Assembly (NCBI RefSeq): GCF_963676735.1
Contig: NZ_OY781464.1
Coordinates: forward strand, 1,397,001 to 1,461,000
DNA: 64,000 bases
Direction of reading: 5' to 3'
Source: an uncultured Draconibacterium sp.
GTDB taxonomy: Bacteria; Bacteroidota; Bacteroidia; Bacteroidales; Prolixibacteraceae
Part shown: piece after piece, positions 17,689 through 28,265 of the stretch
Layout of the letters: each line of letters starts with the position of its first letter
Numbering within the stretch: the stretch's first letter is position 1
Made by a program: the position numbers and the translations under genes
The notes under the pieces: model-generated
The model's input: the letters and a program-made list of their open reading frames with translations, nothing else
What the model was told of the DNA's origin: nothing
The model's database searches: none

Positions 17689-20600
17689 TTAACGTTTTAC
17701 ATATTGCGAAGGATTTACTCCAAAGTGTTTTTTAAAAGCCATGGCAAAATAGCGTGGCGAGTTAAAACCGGTGTCGTAAGCTACCTCCGAAATATTTTTA
17801 CTGGTATCGTTTACCAACATATCGGCAGCTTTTTTTAGCCGTATGGTTTGAATGTACTCGTTAGGCGTTTGTCCCGTAATCATTTTTACTTTTGAGTAGA
17901 AAATGGTTCGTCCCATATTCATTTCTGTAGCAAACTCATCAACATTAAAATCAGGGTTCAGCAGGTTGTTTTCAACAATGGTCGTGGTTTTCAACAGAAA
18001 GTCGCTATCCACTTTATTTTGTGTAATAGATTTGGTGCTGGCTGCCGGATCGGTGCTAAATTTTTGCTGTAGTTTTGCCCTGTTTTCGAAAAGGTTATTT
18101 ACCCGAGCCTGCAACATTTCTGAATTAAAAGGTTTGGTACAATACGAATCGGCACCGTGTTTAAAAGCCTTTGTCCGGTCTTCTTCCGAGTCGAGCGCTG
18201 TTAGCAATAGTACAGGTATGTGGCTTGTATTCAGATTGTTTTTCAACTTTTTGCACATTTCAAACCCCGACATGTTTGGCATTAATACATCTGAAATAAT
18301 TATGTCGGGTTGATTTTCAAGTGCTATTGCCAAACCTTCAGCTCCGTCGTTGGCCGTGGTAATCTGATAATTTTCAACAAACAAATTTTTAACCGCAATT
18401 CTTATTTCCGGATTATCATCAACGATAAGCAATTGTGGCGCATTTTCGTTTACGGCAGGTAGGGCAACTGTTTCGTTGCGCTCTTCAGTTTGCGAAACAG
18501 CAATTAGTTCCTTGTCGATGCTAAAGGCGTTACTTCGTTTCTTCTGGCTAATTTCATCTGCATCCAAATGTTGGTTTCCTTTTACCAATTTTACTTTAAA
18601 ACTGGTGCCGCTGTTTAATTCGCTCTCGCAAGTAATTTGGCCTCGGTGTGCCTGCACAATACTTTGGGTAAGTGCCAGGCCAATACCGCTTCCCTGGTAA
18701 GCATTTTGCTGGTATTTCGAGTCGTGATGAAAAAAGCGGTTGAAAACTTTATCCAGGTCTTCACCCGGAATTCCAACACCATTATCCTTTACTTCAATTT
18801 CAACAGCTTCGGCATTGTGTTCAAGTTTAATTTGTACCTTACCTGTGCTATTTTCGACATGGTTTAAAGCGTTTGAAAGCAGATTGTAAAATACTTTATC
18901 CATTTGCCGGGCATCGTAAAACACCATAATTTTTTCGTTCGGAATTATGGCTTCGTAGCTAATGTTTTTATGATGGGCAATTTCTTTAAAAGCTTCGTAA
19001 ATTTCGTTTAAGTAGGGGACCAGGTCGTTCTCTTGTGCTTCTATTTTTAAGTGTCCCTGTTCAATTTTTCTGAAATCAAGCAATTCGGAGTTCAAATTTT
19101 TTAAACGTTTGGCATTGCGTAAGGCCAGGTTAAGGTGCCAGTGTATCTTTGGCGGAATTTTATATTTGGCAAATGCATGTTCAAGCGAGCTTAAAATAAT
19201 GGTCAAGGGTGTCATAAACTCATGACTAATGTTTGTGAAGAACCTGAGCTTGTACTGGTTCAACTCCTTCATTCTTTCTTTTTCGCTACGTTCGTTTTTT
19301 AGCTGATATTGAAGGCGTACTTTTCCCAGGTAAAAATAATTAAACAGTAGTATTAATGCGGCTAGCAACAGCACATAAAAGGTATAGGCATACCAGGTAC
19401 GCGTAAGGGGAGGCTTAATTGTTATGGCAATGGCTTTTTCGTTGGTGATGGGGTTATAGGCAACATCGGTTGCCCTTATTTTAAATACATATTTCCCGGG
19501 ATTAAGGTTGGTATAAGTAACCGATGTGTTGTATTCGGCATTCACCCATTCGTTGTTAAAACCTTCAAGTTGGTACTGGTATTTGTTGTTTAAGGTATTG
19601 TTGTAGTTAAATGATGAAAAATCAATGCTAAAAACAGTATGTGTGGGTTTTAATACAAAAGATTCGGCCACGGCTATATCGGTAGAAAGAATTCCGGTGT
19701 TATCATTGGCACGCACTTCTTTGTTGTTAACGTATAAGCCCGAGAAATTTACTTCAAGATTTTCGTCAACCATTAGCAAATCGCGCTCTTTAAACGATAC
19801 CAAACCATCAATTCCCCCCAGAAAAAGCTCTCCGCTTTTGGTAAGTAAAAGACCTTTGTAGTTGAGCTCCTGCAAGGGAAAACCCGAAGCACTGGTATAG
19901 TTGAAAAATAACTGGTTTTCCACATCAAAGCGCGAAAGGCCGCGGCTGGTGGCAATCCACAGGTTGCCAAAACGCGATTCGGAAATTCCGTAGATAAAAT
20001 CGCTGGGCAAATTGTTTTTTTGTTGCGTAAACGAGGTAAAATTATCCGTTTCGCGGTTGTACAGGCAAAGTCCGCCACCATCGGTTCCCAGCCATAACCT
20101 GAAACGGTGATCTTCAATTATCTGATTAACGGAGTTGCTACCAATACTCTGTGGATCGAACTCGTTACTAAGATACTTTTTTAAAGTTTTTGCGCTTAGG
20201 TTGTAGGCAAACAAGCCATTACCGGCAGTGCTAATCCATAGAATTCCTTTTGTGTCGATGTACAAATCGGTGGCGATTGTTTCTGCAGGCCAAAGATTTT
20301 CAGAGGTTTGAATAAAAGGCTTGAATTCTTCGTTTTGAATATCAAAACTAATAACGCCAATTTCGGTAGCTAAAATATAGCGGCCATTGTATTCAATAAT
20401 ATCGTTAACGTGATAGGGGCGGTCTTTAAAACCGGGTTTGTTGTAATGTTTAAATGTTTTTTGTTTTAAATCGAAGATATTTAAACCACCCTGGTAAGTG
20501 CCAATCAGCAGTTTATTGTCGAGCGTAAGGTAAAGCGATTTGATGTTGGTTTGCGACAGGCCGTATTTGTCGTTGGTAAACGGATAGTTGGTAAAGGTAT

Positions 20601-21792
20601 TATCAGCGCGGTTATAATAATCCAGTCCGCCTCCTTCGGTGGCAATCCATATATTGTTATTATCTTCAACCATAGCGCCAATAACAGGGTAGCTCGGGCC
20701 TCCTGTGGTTTGGTTGTTATATCGGGTAAAAACCTGGTTGGCAACCCGTCCGTAATTTATTCCGCCAAAATACGAACCTACCCAAATGTTATCATCGTTG
20801 GAGAGGAACAGGCTGTAAACCGAGTTGTGGGTAAGGCCATATTCGCCACTTCCCGAACGAATAAAAGTTGTTGATTGCGCTGTTCTGTCAAAAACGGCAA
20901 GACCTTTAAATGTTCCAACCCAAAGCCTGTTATTTTTATCTTCAATAACTTTCCGCACTGAAAGGCTTTCAACGAAGTAGGGAGCAGTATTCAGATTTAC
21001 ATTACTAAAAACGCCGGTATTAATATCGTAAACAAAAATGCCATGGTAACGGGTCGAAATCCATAGCTTATTTTCGGAGTCGACAAACAAATCGTAAACA
21101 ATAAACTTATCGCTAACCGGCACATCAATAATTTCCTTTTTATCGGCTGTTACTTTTATTAATTTACTTTCATTGTTTGATGCCAGCCATAAAACCTTGT
21201 TCCTGTCTTGATAAATAGCGTTAAAAGCTGGCAAGGGCTGCTTTTCCAGTTTGTATGGAATAAATTTTTCAGAATTTTTATCATAAATAAGCAAACCGCC
21301 CCGTGTAGCCACAAGAATGGTAGTGTTGAAGTTGCCACACGTTAGTAGCCCGTTAAAACTGTAGCGTTTAAACGAAAGTGTGTGTAAATCCAATCGCGAG
21401 AGATGATTACCCGATTGCGCCCAAAGGTAATGATCGGTTTGATGCAACTCAGAAACCTTGTGCCCCGCAAGAGATGTACTGTCGCCACGTTGCGGGTAAA
21501 ATGTTTTCATGCGTATTCCATCCCAGCAATTTAATCCGTTTCGCGTGCCAATCCACATACGGTTTAAGTGGTCCTGGTGAATACAAAGTCCGGCCAACTC
21601 GCTTAAGCCTTCTTCTAAACCAAGCTTTTTAAACGAAATCTCCTGAGCACTTAGAGTATAAAAATTGAGCAGCCATAAAAGCAGAAAGGGAAAAATAACA
21701 GTGAGTAGTTTACTTCTTTGCTTATTTGTTTGCATAGTTCTGTCAGATAGTCGCTTCAGAATGTAAGTATACCGCTTTTTAAAAAGATTCAT
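17689..21792 (-). CDS. Hybrid two-component system sensor/regulator (HTCS)
   Basis: A 1367-residue one-protein signalling chain. Start 21792; the in-frame ATG at 21735 gives a more typical signal peptide (MQTNKQRSKLLTVIFPFLLLW). Order: two seven-bladed periplasmic propellers made of regulator repeats (about 50-700, many LWIGT/LWIST turns), Y_Y_Y domain (about 720-790), membrane helix (about 800-823), histidine kinase with H-box NISHEFMTPL (about 854), ATPase lobe (DNGVGIPGEDL), receiver domain with phospho-acceptor in IIISDVLMPN (about 1163), and C-terminal AraC helix-turn-helix (about 1265-1367). Such proteins bind a specific oligosaccharide in the periplasm and activate their own PUL. It is divergent from the GH88-SusC-SusD operon and most likely controls it and the PL8 unit. 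Confidence 0.95.
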   Translation of the reverse strand: MNLFKKRYTYILKRLSDRTMQTNKQRSKLLTVIFPFLLLWLLNFYTLSAQEISFKKLGLEEGLSELAGLCIHQDHLNRMWIGTRNGLNCWDGIRMKTFYPQRGDSTSLAGHKVSELHQTDHYLWAQSGNHLSRLDLHTLSFKRYSFNGLLTCGNFNTTILVATRGGLLIYDKNSEKFIPYKLEKQPLPAFNAIYQDRNKVLWLASNNESKLIKVTADKKEIIDVPVSDKFIVYDLFVDSENKLWISTRYHGIFVYDINTGVFSNVNLNTAPYFVESLSVRKVIEDKNNRLWVGTFKGLAVFDRTAQSTTFIRSGSGEYGLTHNSVYSLFLSNDDNIWVGSYFGGINYGRVANQVFTRYNNQTTGGPSYPVIGAMVEDNNNIWIATEGGGLDYYNRADNTFTNYPFTNDKYGLSQTNIKSLYLTLDNKLLIGTYQGGLNIFDLKQKTFKHYNKPGFKDRPYHVNDIIEYNGRYILATEIGVISFDIQNEEFKPFIQTSENLWPAETIATDLYIDTKGILWISTAGNGLFAYNLSAKTLKKYLSNEFDPQSIGSNSVNQIIEDHRFRLWLGTDGGGLCLYNRETDNFTSFTQQKNNLPSDFIYGISESRFGNLWIATSRGLSRFDVENQLFFNYTSASGFPLQELNYKGLLLTKSGELFLGGIDGLVSFKERDLLMVDENLEVNFSGLYVNNKEVRANDNTGILSTDIAVAESFVLKPTHTVFSIDFSSFNYNNTLNNKYQYQLEGFNNEWVNAEYNTSVTYTNLNPGKYVFKIRATDVAYNPITNEKAIAITIKPPLTRTWYAYTFYVLLLAALILLFNYFYLGKVRLQYQLKNERSEKERMKELNQYKLRFFTNISHEFMTPLTIILSSLEHAFAKYKIPPKIHWHLNLALRNAKRLKNLNSELLDFRKIEQGHLKIEAQENDLVPYLNEIYEAFKEIAHHKNISYEAIIPNEKIMVFYDARQMDKVFYNLLSNALNHVENSTGKVQIKLEHNAEAVEIEVKDNGVGIPGEDLDKVFNRFFHHDSKYQQNAYQGSGIGLALTQSIVQAHRGQITCESELNSGTSFKVKLVKGNQHLDADEISQKKRSNAFSIDKELIAVSQTEERNETVALPAVNENAPQLLIVDDNPEIRIAVKNLFVENYQITTANDGAEGLAIALENQPDIIISDVLMPNMSGFEMCKKLKNNLNTSHIPVLLLTALDSEEDRTKAFKHGADSYCTKPFNSEMLQARVNNLFENRAKLQQKFSTDPAASTKSITQNKVDSDFLLKTTTIVENNLLNPDFNVDEFATEMNMGRTIFYSKVKMITGQTPNEYIQTIRLKKAADMLVNDTSKNISEVAYDTGFNSPRYFAMAFKKHFGVNPSQYVKR

Positions 21793-21940
21793 GGTGTATT
21801 ATCGTTCAAAATAAAGATAGATTGTTCAGCGCTTTTGTGTTGATAGGTTTGTATGTGTCATGTAATCAGGGGTTTAAGATTTCGGATAATTATGGATTCA
21901 AAATGAATTTTTGTAGCGCCTGTGTAGTTGCTCTTCTGTA

Positions 21941-21948
21941 TAGTTTTG
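21941..21948 (+). promoter_or_regulatory. Candidate -7 promoter box for GH88-SusC-SusD
   Basis: TAGTTTTG matches TAnnTTTG 37 bp before ATG 21986, inside the 193-bp divergent region between the HTCS gene and the GH88 gene, where HTCS binding is expected. Confidence 0.45.
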
Positions 21949-21985
21949 AATCGAGTTTAAACCAAATTGTTAAAACTATTAATTT

Positions 21986-23173
21986 ATGAACCATAAAACT
22001 GCTCTCTTAGTGTTTGTTCTTTTTACTGTACTTTCATGCACGAACAAACCTGATACCAATCAAAATGTGGCAAATGCTGAAAACGGATTACAAAAGGTAT
22101 TGCCTCAGCTTGATTTATTATTACACGATGCCTACCAGGCCGAATGGATACCACGCACCGTTGAAGAAAATGGCGAAACACGTTTTGTTGGGAAAAACTT
22201 TGACTGGACGGAAGGTTTTTTCCCGGGAACTTTATGGTACGTATATGCTTCTACCAACGAAACAAAATACAAAGAGGCAGCGGAGTATTTTCAAAATAAA
22301 TTTATTGAACACCGCCATTTAACTACCAACCATGATTTGGGCTTTGTCTTTAACGATTCGTTTGGAGCCGGCTACCAGCTAACAGGAAACGAAGAATACA
22401 AGCAAGTGTTAATTGATGCGGGAAATAGTCTGATACAACGTTTTAATTCAACAGTTGGATGCATAAAATCATGGGATACCGAAAGAGGTTGGCAAGCGAA
22501 ACGAGGCTGGCAATTTCCGGTGATAATTGATAATATGATGAACCTGGAAATGTTGTTCGAGCTTTCGGCAATTACCGGAGATGATAAATACAAAGAGGTT
22601 GCAATCAGCCATGCCAACACCACCTTAAAAAACCATTTTCGTGCCGACAACAGCTCTTACCATGTTGTTGATTATAATCCTGAAACCGGTGCCGTAAATG
22701 TAAAACATACGGCTCAGGGATTTGCACACGAGTCGGCATGGGCGCGCGGGCAGGCATGGGGATTGTATGGCTTTACCGTTTGCTACCGCTATACCCGTGA
22801 TGCCAACTATTTAAATCAGGCTAAAAAAATTGCTGAGTTTTATCTTACGCACCAAAATTTGCCTACCGACCTGGTGCCTTACTGGGATTTTAATGCACCG
22901 CAAATTCCCAACGAACCACGCGATGCTTCTGCTGCTGCCATTGTTGCTTCAGCATTAATTGAGCTGGATGAATACACCGAAGAAGATTATTTAACACCGG
23001 CCACCGAAATTCTAAAAAGCCTGTCTTCTGATGCTTACCTGGCCGAAACCGGAACCAACAATCATTTTATCCTGAAACACAGTGTTGGCAGTATTCCGCA
23101 TGGTGCCGAAATCGACAAACCTCTGAATTATGCTGATTACTACTATGTAGAGGCCTTAACGCGACTGAAGTAG
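21986..23173 (+). CDS. GH88 unsaturated glucuronyl hydrolase
   Basis: A 395-residue lipoprotein (MNHKTALLVFVLFTVLSC, Cys18). Family hallmarks: Asp117 in TTNHDLGFVF and Asp182 in PVIIDNMMNL (matching the two catalytic Asp of Bacillus UGL), ESAWARGQAWGLYG (the active-site H/R region) and PRDASAAAI. GH88 hydrates the double bond of unsaturated uronates at the non-reducing end of lyase products, releasing 5-keto-4-deoxyuronate. It is therefore the expected partner of the PL8 lyase at 10871. It is the first gene of the SusC/SusD operon (138-bp gap to SusC). Whether it prefers sulfated or unsulfated disaccharides cannot be told. Confidence 0.93.
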   Translation: MNHKTALLVFVLFTVLSCTNKPDTNQNVANAENGLQKVLPQLDLLLHDAYQAEWIPRTVEENGETRFVGKNFDWTEGFFPGTLWYVYASTNETKYKEAAEYFQNKFIEHRHLTTNHDLGFVFNDSFGAGYQLTGNEEYKQVLIDAGNSLIQRFNSTVGCIKSWDTERGWQAKRGWQFPVIIDNMMNLEMLFELSAITGDDKYKEVAISHANTTLKNHFRADNSSYHVVDYNPETGAVNVKHTAQGFAHESAWARGQAWGLYGFTVCYRYTRDANYLNQAKKIAEFYLTHQNLPTDLVPYWDFNAPQIPNEPRDASAAAIVASALIELDEYTEEDYLTPATEILKSLSSDAYLAETGTNNHFILKHSVGSIPHGAEIDKPLNYADYYYVEALTRLK

Positions 23174-23311
23174 AAGGACAAAAATTGTAGCAAGGAAATC
23201 TGCTGTTTAAAAATGTATACAGTATTCATGAAATAAACAAATAGAAATAAGAGTGGCCAGTGCCAACTCTAAGAATCTAATATCTAGTAATAATTTAATC
23301 AAACTTTTCGT

Positions 23312-26300
23312 ATGAAAACAAAATCTGTTTTGAAAGGACTGAAAATTACGGCAATAAGTATTTTTTGCTTACTGTTAAATTTCAGCCTTATGGCACAAAA
23401 TGCCAAACAAGTTACAGGTACTGTTACCGATGGGGATGGGCAACCACTTCCCGGGGCGACGGTAGTTGAAAAAGGTACAGCAAACGGGACGGTTACCAAC
23501 ATTGACGGTAACTACACCGTGTCGGTACCCGAAGATGCAACACTGGTAATTTCATTTGTGGGTATGTTGCCGCAGGAATTTGCCGTTGCAGGAAAAACAA
23601 GTATTAATGCACAGCTGAAGTCTGATGTTATTGGTTTGGAGGAAGTAGTTGCCATTGGTTATGGTACCCAGAAAAAAGCTGATTTAACCGGAGCCGTTTC
23701 AACGGTTGCGGGAGAACAACTGGTTAAGGGTGCTACTCCAAACCTAACGGCAAGCCTTGCTGGTAAAGTAACGGGTGTTACAGCCATGTCGCGCACGGGT
23801 AAGCCGGGTGCCGAAGATGTTGACTTTTTTATTCGTGGTAAAAGTACTTTTAGCGATGGAAACAACTCGCCTTTAGTTTTGGTTGATGGAATTGAGCGTG
23901 GAATGAATCGTTTAAATCCGAATGACATTGAAAGCGTAACTGTTTTGAAAGATGCAGCATCAGCTGCAATTTACGGTGTTAAAGGTGCAAATGGTGTAAT
24001 CCTTATTACCACAAAACGTGCAAAAGAAGGACAAGCAGAAATTACGTACACCGGTAACTTTGGTGTGCAAACGCCATTGTATTTACCCGACCGTATGAGC
24101 TCGTATGAATATGCAACACACTTAAACGAGGCTATTTACAACACTGCCCAACTATCGGGAGGAGACTACGTGCCTTTGTATTCTGATGAGCAAATTGCAG
24201 GCTACAAAGATGGTACAGGAACCAACACCGACTGGTGGGATGAAAGTTTTGACGACAGCACACCTATTCAAACGCATAACGTAACTATCTCTAACGGTAG
24301 CAACAAAGTTCGTTACATGACTTCGTTCGAATACCTTGACCAAGATGGTATGTATGACCTTTCGTCGTATAAACGTTATAACATTCGTGCAAATATTGAT
24401 GGCGACATTACTAAAGATTTAAGCATGTCGTTAAATATTGCAGGACGTTTGGATAACAGAAGTCAATCGGCAGACGAGAACTTTGGAATGATTAACCAAA
24501 GTTATCCAACTTTTGAGCCTTATATTGATATTGAAGGTAATCAGGAATTGCATTGGAACGGTTTGAATGCTTCTCCTATTGGATATATTAACGAATCGGG
24601 TTACAACCGTAACAAAAGTGCTGTCTTCCAAAGCTCATTAAGCTTCAACTACAATGTTCCTTTTATCGAAGGTATGTCGGCAAAATATACTTATGCTTTC
24701 GATAGAGAAAACTATCAAAGAAAAGAATTCAGAACTCCTTATACTTTCTACACTGGTCCTGATCCGGTTGCCGATAAAAAACAATCAATTCCTGAAATAG
24801 AATTAACCCAGCGTTTTACCGAAAGAACACGTAAAACCGGTCAGTTTACTTTAAACTACAACAAAGATTTCGGCGATCACTCGCTAGGAGCATTATTCGT
24901 GTTTGAACATTCTGATTATTACAACGAGTGGCTGGAAGGTTATCGCGATGGATTTATATCGGATGCCTTAGACCAAATGTTTGCAGGTTCTACAGCACGT
25001 GTAGCCAACGATGGTTCGGCAAACGAAAACAAACGTTTAGGTTATGCAGCACGTATTAACTACAATTATAAAGACAAATATCTGGTGCAAGCCAATACAC
25101 GCTATGATAAGTCGTTTAACTTCCCTAAAGATAATGCTGGAGGTTGGTTCCCGGCTTTCTCGGCAGCATGGCGTATCTCGCAAGAAGATTTTATGGCGGA
25201 TGTAAGCTGGCTTTCAAACTTGAAATTACGTGCTGCCTTTGGTATTTATGGTAACGACCGCATTAGTCCATACCAGTACCTTTCTTTATTCGGATTTAGT
25301 TCAACCCGTGGCAATCCTTCGGGCACAATAACGGGCGATGGATACCAGCAAGCCGTTAATCCGGGAGTTATTCCTAACCCTGATGTTACATGGGAAACTG
25401 CGAAAAACTACAACCTTGGTTTAGACTATGGTTTCTTCGATGGTAAACTTTCAGGTGAATTTGAAGTGTTTAAAAAACGTACCGAAGACTTATTAATTGC
25501 ACGTAAAGATATTCCATTAGAAGTTGGTGCAAGCCTTGCACCTTACAATGTGGGTATTGTTGATAACCGTGGTTTCGAAACTGCATTGCGTTACCGAAAT
25601 ACTTTCAACGAATTTACTGTGAGCCTGGAAGGAACTTTAACCTATGCAACCAGCGAAATTATTGAAATGTCGGAAGCAGCTAATGTGCCTGATGCACTAA
25701 AACAAACCGGACGCCCATTTAACTCGCGTTACGGATATGTTTCTGATGGTTTATTTAAAGATGAAAATGATGTTACCAGTTCGCCGGACCAAAGCTACTT
25801 TGGTGATTACCAGGTTGGAGATATTAAATACAAAGATATTTCGGGACCTGACGGCGTTCCTGATGGTAAAATTGATGGTAACGACCGTACTTACATTGGT
25901 CGTGGTGGAATGCCTGAAATCGTATTTGGTTTCAACAACTATTTCGCTTACAAAGGGTTTGAATTAACCGCTAATTTCCAAGGTGGTTCGCGTTACACAC
26001 ACCGTTACAAGCCATCGCCATTTGTAAACAACAGTAATGGTCCTGATGCATTTACAGATGCTTGGACCGAAGATAACCAAGACACCTGGTTGCCACGTAG
26101 TTATCAGGGTAACTCAAGTAACAACGATGCCGATTCGGATTACTGGCTAACCGACGCATGGTTCCTGAAATTAAGAAATGCAGAATTTGCTTACACGCTT
26201 CCTAAAATGGAATTGTTGGATAAAGCGGGTATTGAAGTACTTCGTCTTTCTGTTTCAGGAAGTAACTTACTAGGTTTCTCTAATATTGATTTTTGGGATC

Positions 26301-26383
26301 CGGAAGCATCTGATATGGGAACACACCCGTGGTATTACATGCAAATGCGCACAGTTAATTTTGGAGTGCAGCTAACTTTCTAA
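23312..26383 (+). CDS. SusC-like TonB-dependent outer-membrane transporter (PUL 1)
   Basis: A 1023-residue protein: signal peptide (about 1-29, ending SLMAQ), carboxypeptidase-regulatory-like domain (about 34-105, GTVTDGDGQPLPGATVV), the SusC signature DVIGLEEVVAIGYGTQKKADLTGAV, plug domain (about 115-230, ILITTKRAKEGQ at its end) and a 22-strand barrel to the C-terminal FGVQLTF. It imports oligosaccharides across the outer membrane with the SusD partner encoded 9 bp downstream. Context (GH88, HTCS, PL8) implies a glycosaminoglycan-type oligosaccharide as cargo. Confidence 0.96.
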   Translation: MKTKSVLKGLKITAISIFCLLLNFSLMAQNAKQVTGTVTDGDGQPLPGATVVEKGTANGTVTNIDGNYTVSVPEDATLVISFVGMLPQEFAVAGKTSINAQLKSDVIGLEEVVAIGYGTQKKADLTGAVSTVAGEQLVKGATPNLTASLAGKVTGVTAMSRTGKPGAEDVDFFIRGKSTFSDGNNSPLVLVDGIERGMNRLNPNDIESVTVLKDAASAAIYGVKGANGVILITTKRAKEGQAEITYTGNFGVQTPLYLPDRMSSYEYATHLNEAIYNTAQLSGGDYVPLYSDEQIAGYKDGTGTNTDWWDESFDDSTPIQTHNVTISNGSNKVRYMTSFEYLDQDGMYDLSSYKRYNIRANIDGDITKDLSMSLNIAGRLDNRSQSADENFGMINQSYPTFEPYIDIEGNQELHWNGLNASPIGYINESGYNRNKSAVFQSSLSFNYNVPFIEGMSAKYTYAFDRENYQRKEFRTPYTFYTGPDPVADKKQSIPEIELTQRFTERTRKTGQFTLNYNKDFGDHSLGALFVFEHSDYYNEWLEGYRDGFISDALDQMFAGSTARVANDGSANENKRLGYAARINYNYKDKYLVQANTRYDKSFNFPKDNAGGWFPAFSAAWRISQEDFMADVSWLSNLKLRAAFGIYGNDRISPYQYLSLFGFSSTRGNPSGTITGDGYQQAVNPGVIPNPDVTWETAKNYNLGLDYGFFDGKLSGEFEVFKKRTEDLLIARKDIPLEVGASLAPYNVGIVDNRGFETALRYRNTFNEFTVSLEGTLTYATSEIIEMSEAANVPDALKQTGRPFNSRYGYVSDGLFKDENDVTSSPDQSYFGDYQVGDIKYKDISGPDGVPDGKIDGNDRTYIGRGGMPEIVFGFNNYFAYKGFELTANFQGGSRYTHRYKPSPFVNNSNGPDAFTDAWTEDNQDTWLPRSYQGNSSNNDADSDYWLTDAWFLKLRNAEFAYTLPKMELLDKAGIEVLRLSVSGSNLLGFSNIDFWDPEASDMGTHPWYYMQMRTVNFGVQLTF

Positions 26384-26392
26384 TCGATTAAA

Positions 26393-28183
26393 ATGAACAA
26401 AATGAAGAAGTTAAATATATTATTATTAATAGCTATTGCAACCTTTGTTTTTGTGGGTTGCGGAGATGATTATCTTGAAAGCGAGCCTTTGAATAAGATT
26501 TCGAGTGCTGCGGTTTTCGAAAGCGAAGGATATACAGAAGCTTTTCTGTACGATATTTACAGCTACATGCCAAATGGTTATGGTTGGGAAACAACCGGCC
26601 ATAAAGCACGTGGTTATGGAAGACGTAGTTTCTTGGATTGTACCACTGATTTGGTTGCTAATAAAAGTGGTTACGTAGAAGCCTGGCACATTGTTAATGC
26701 AGGCCAAACGGCCAACAATGCACGCGAATTTGGGAACTGGAATGAAAACTACAAAGCCATTTACGAGTGTAATACCCTTATTCAGGGTGTTGATGAGTCT
26801 TCTCTATCAGGTAACAGCGCGATGCAAATGATGAAAACCGAAGCGCGTTTCCTTCGTGCTTTCTTTTATTTCGATTTGGTACGTCGTTATGGTGGAGTGC
26901 CACTAATTACTGCCGTTCCTGATATTTCAGATCCTGAAGCTCTTTATATTGCACGCTCGACTGCTGAAGAAATTTATGATTTCATTGATGCCGAGTTCGA
27001 AGCTGTTGCGGCTGAGTTGCCAATGGCGAAAGAAATGAGTGAAGCAGGAATGCAATGGGGACGTATTTGTAAAGAAGCCGTTTGGGGGTTTCACGGACGT
27101 ATGTTATTGCATGCTGAACGTTACGCAGAATCGGCTGCCATGTCGAAAAAAGTTATCGATGCGGTTGAAAGCGGCGCTTCAGACCGAGCAATGGCAGAAG
27201 ATTATCGCCAGTTATTTTTAACTACGGGAGATGAAAAAGAGGTTCTTTTTGAAATCCTATTTGATGGTGTAAATAAAGGAGGTACAGTAGATAATTTCTC
27301 TCGTCCGCCAAGTAACCGTGGTTCATGGGGTGGTCAGCACAATCCAACTGAAGACTTGGTTGCATCGTACGAAATGATAAGTGGTTTACCTGCAACACCG
27401 GAAAATGGCTTCGATCCGCATGATCCGTATACCGACCGCGATCCTCGTTTAGACCAAACGGTTATTCACCACGGTACAACATTTTTTGGTAGAACCTACG
27501 ATTTTGCATGGGTTAAAACCGGTAACAAATGGGCGCCAATTAAAAATACCGATGCTCCACACGCGCAAGGTTTAGCAACCATTACCGGTTATTATTTGAA
27601 GAAATTTATGGATCCGGATGCAACGGTTGGCGATTTTGGATTCTCAACACAAAGCTGGATTGTATTGCGTTTGGGTGAAGTTTATTTGAACTATGCCGAA
27701 GCACAAAACGAAGTAGCAGGTGCCGACCAATCGGTTTACGATGCAGTTAACGTAATTCGTAGCCGCGCCGGAATGCCGAACCTCGAAGTGAATTACCCTG
27801 GCTTGGATAAAGCCGGTATGTTTGAACGTATTAAACACGAACGTAAGGTAGAATTGGCTTTTGAAGGACATAGATACTGGGATATCCGTCGTTGGGAAAT
27901 TGCCGACGAAGTATGCAATGGTAGTGTACTTATCGACCCGGCCGACCCATCGCAAGGTGGGTACATGAGTTGTTGTTATCCGTTAAAACAAGCTGATGGT
28001 TCGGTTAAATATTTAACACCGGCAACAATGGCCGATGTATTGGAGCCCGGAGATGTGGTGGCTCAGGATCCGTATACAAACATGCGGAAAGTGTATAAAT
28101 GGGACGACAAAAGATATCTGATGCCGATACCTCAGAATGCGATTGATAAAAACCCTGCATTGGTACAAAATCCAGGATACTAA
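26393..28183 (+). CDS. SusD-like surface glycan-binding lipoprotein (PUL 1)
   Basis: A 596-residue SusD/RagB-family lipoprotein: lipobox FVGC (Cys23; ATG at 26402 is an alternative start), followed by GDDYLESEP, an acidic start fitting surface export. TPR-like helices carry the usual EARFLRAFFYFDLVRRYGGVPL and, near the C-terminus, NVIRSRAGMP and RKVELAFEGHRYWDIRRW. It forms the lid of the SusC transporter and captures the glycan. It ends the operon, with a terminator about 50 bp downstream. Confidence 0.96.
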   Translation: MNKMKKLNILLLIAIATFVFVGCGDDYLESEPLNKISSAAVFESEGYTEAFLYDIYSYMPNGYGWETTGHKARGYGRRSFLDCTTDLVANKSGYVEAWHIVNAGQTANNAREFGNWNENYKAIYECNTLIQGVDESSLSGNSAMQMMKTEARFLRAFFYFDLVRRYGGVPLITAVPDISDPEALYIARSTAEEIYDFIDAEFEAVAAELPMAKEMSEAGMQWGRICKEAVWGFHGRMLLHAERYAESAAMSKKVIDAVESGASDRAMAEDYRQLFLTTGDEKEVLFEILFDGVNKGGTVDNFSRPPSNRGSWGGQHNPTEDLVASYEMISGLPATPENGFDPHDPYTDRDPRLDQTVIHHGTTFFGRTYDFAWVKTGNKWAPIKNTDAPHAQGLATITGYYLKKFMDPDATVGDFGFSTQSWIVLRLGEVYLNYAEAQNEVAGADQSVYDAVNVIRSRAGMPNLEVNYPGLDKAGMFERIKHERKVELAFEGHRYWDIRRWEIADEVCNGSVLIDPADPSQGGYMSCCYPLKQADGSVKYLTPATMADVLEPGDVVAQDPYTNMRKVYKWDDKRYLMPIPQNAIDKNPALVQNPGY

Positions 28184-28230
28184 AACAATTAATGTTTCCA
28201 TTATAATTTAGTTTGGTTAGTTAGTGATAA

Positions 28231-28265
28231 AACCCGGACTCGTTTTTCGAGTTCGGGTTTTCATT
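28231..28265 (+). terminator. Terminator after SusC/SusD 1
   Basis: Stem AACCCGGACTCG / CGAGTTCGGGTT (12 bp, one G-T wobble) with loop TTTTT and a following TTCATTTT tail ends the GH88-SusC-SusD operon. Confidence 0.85.
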
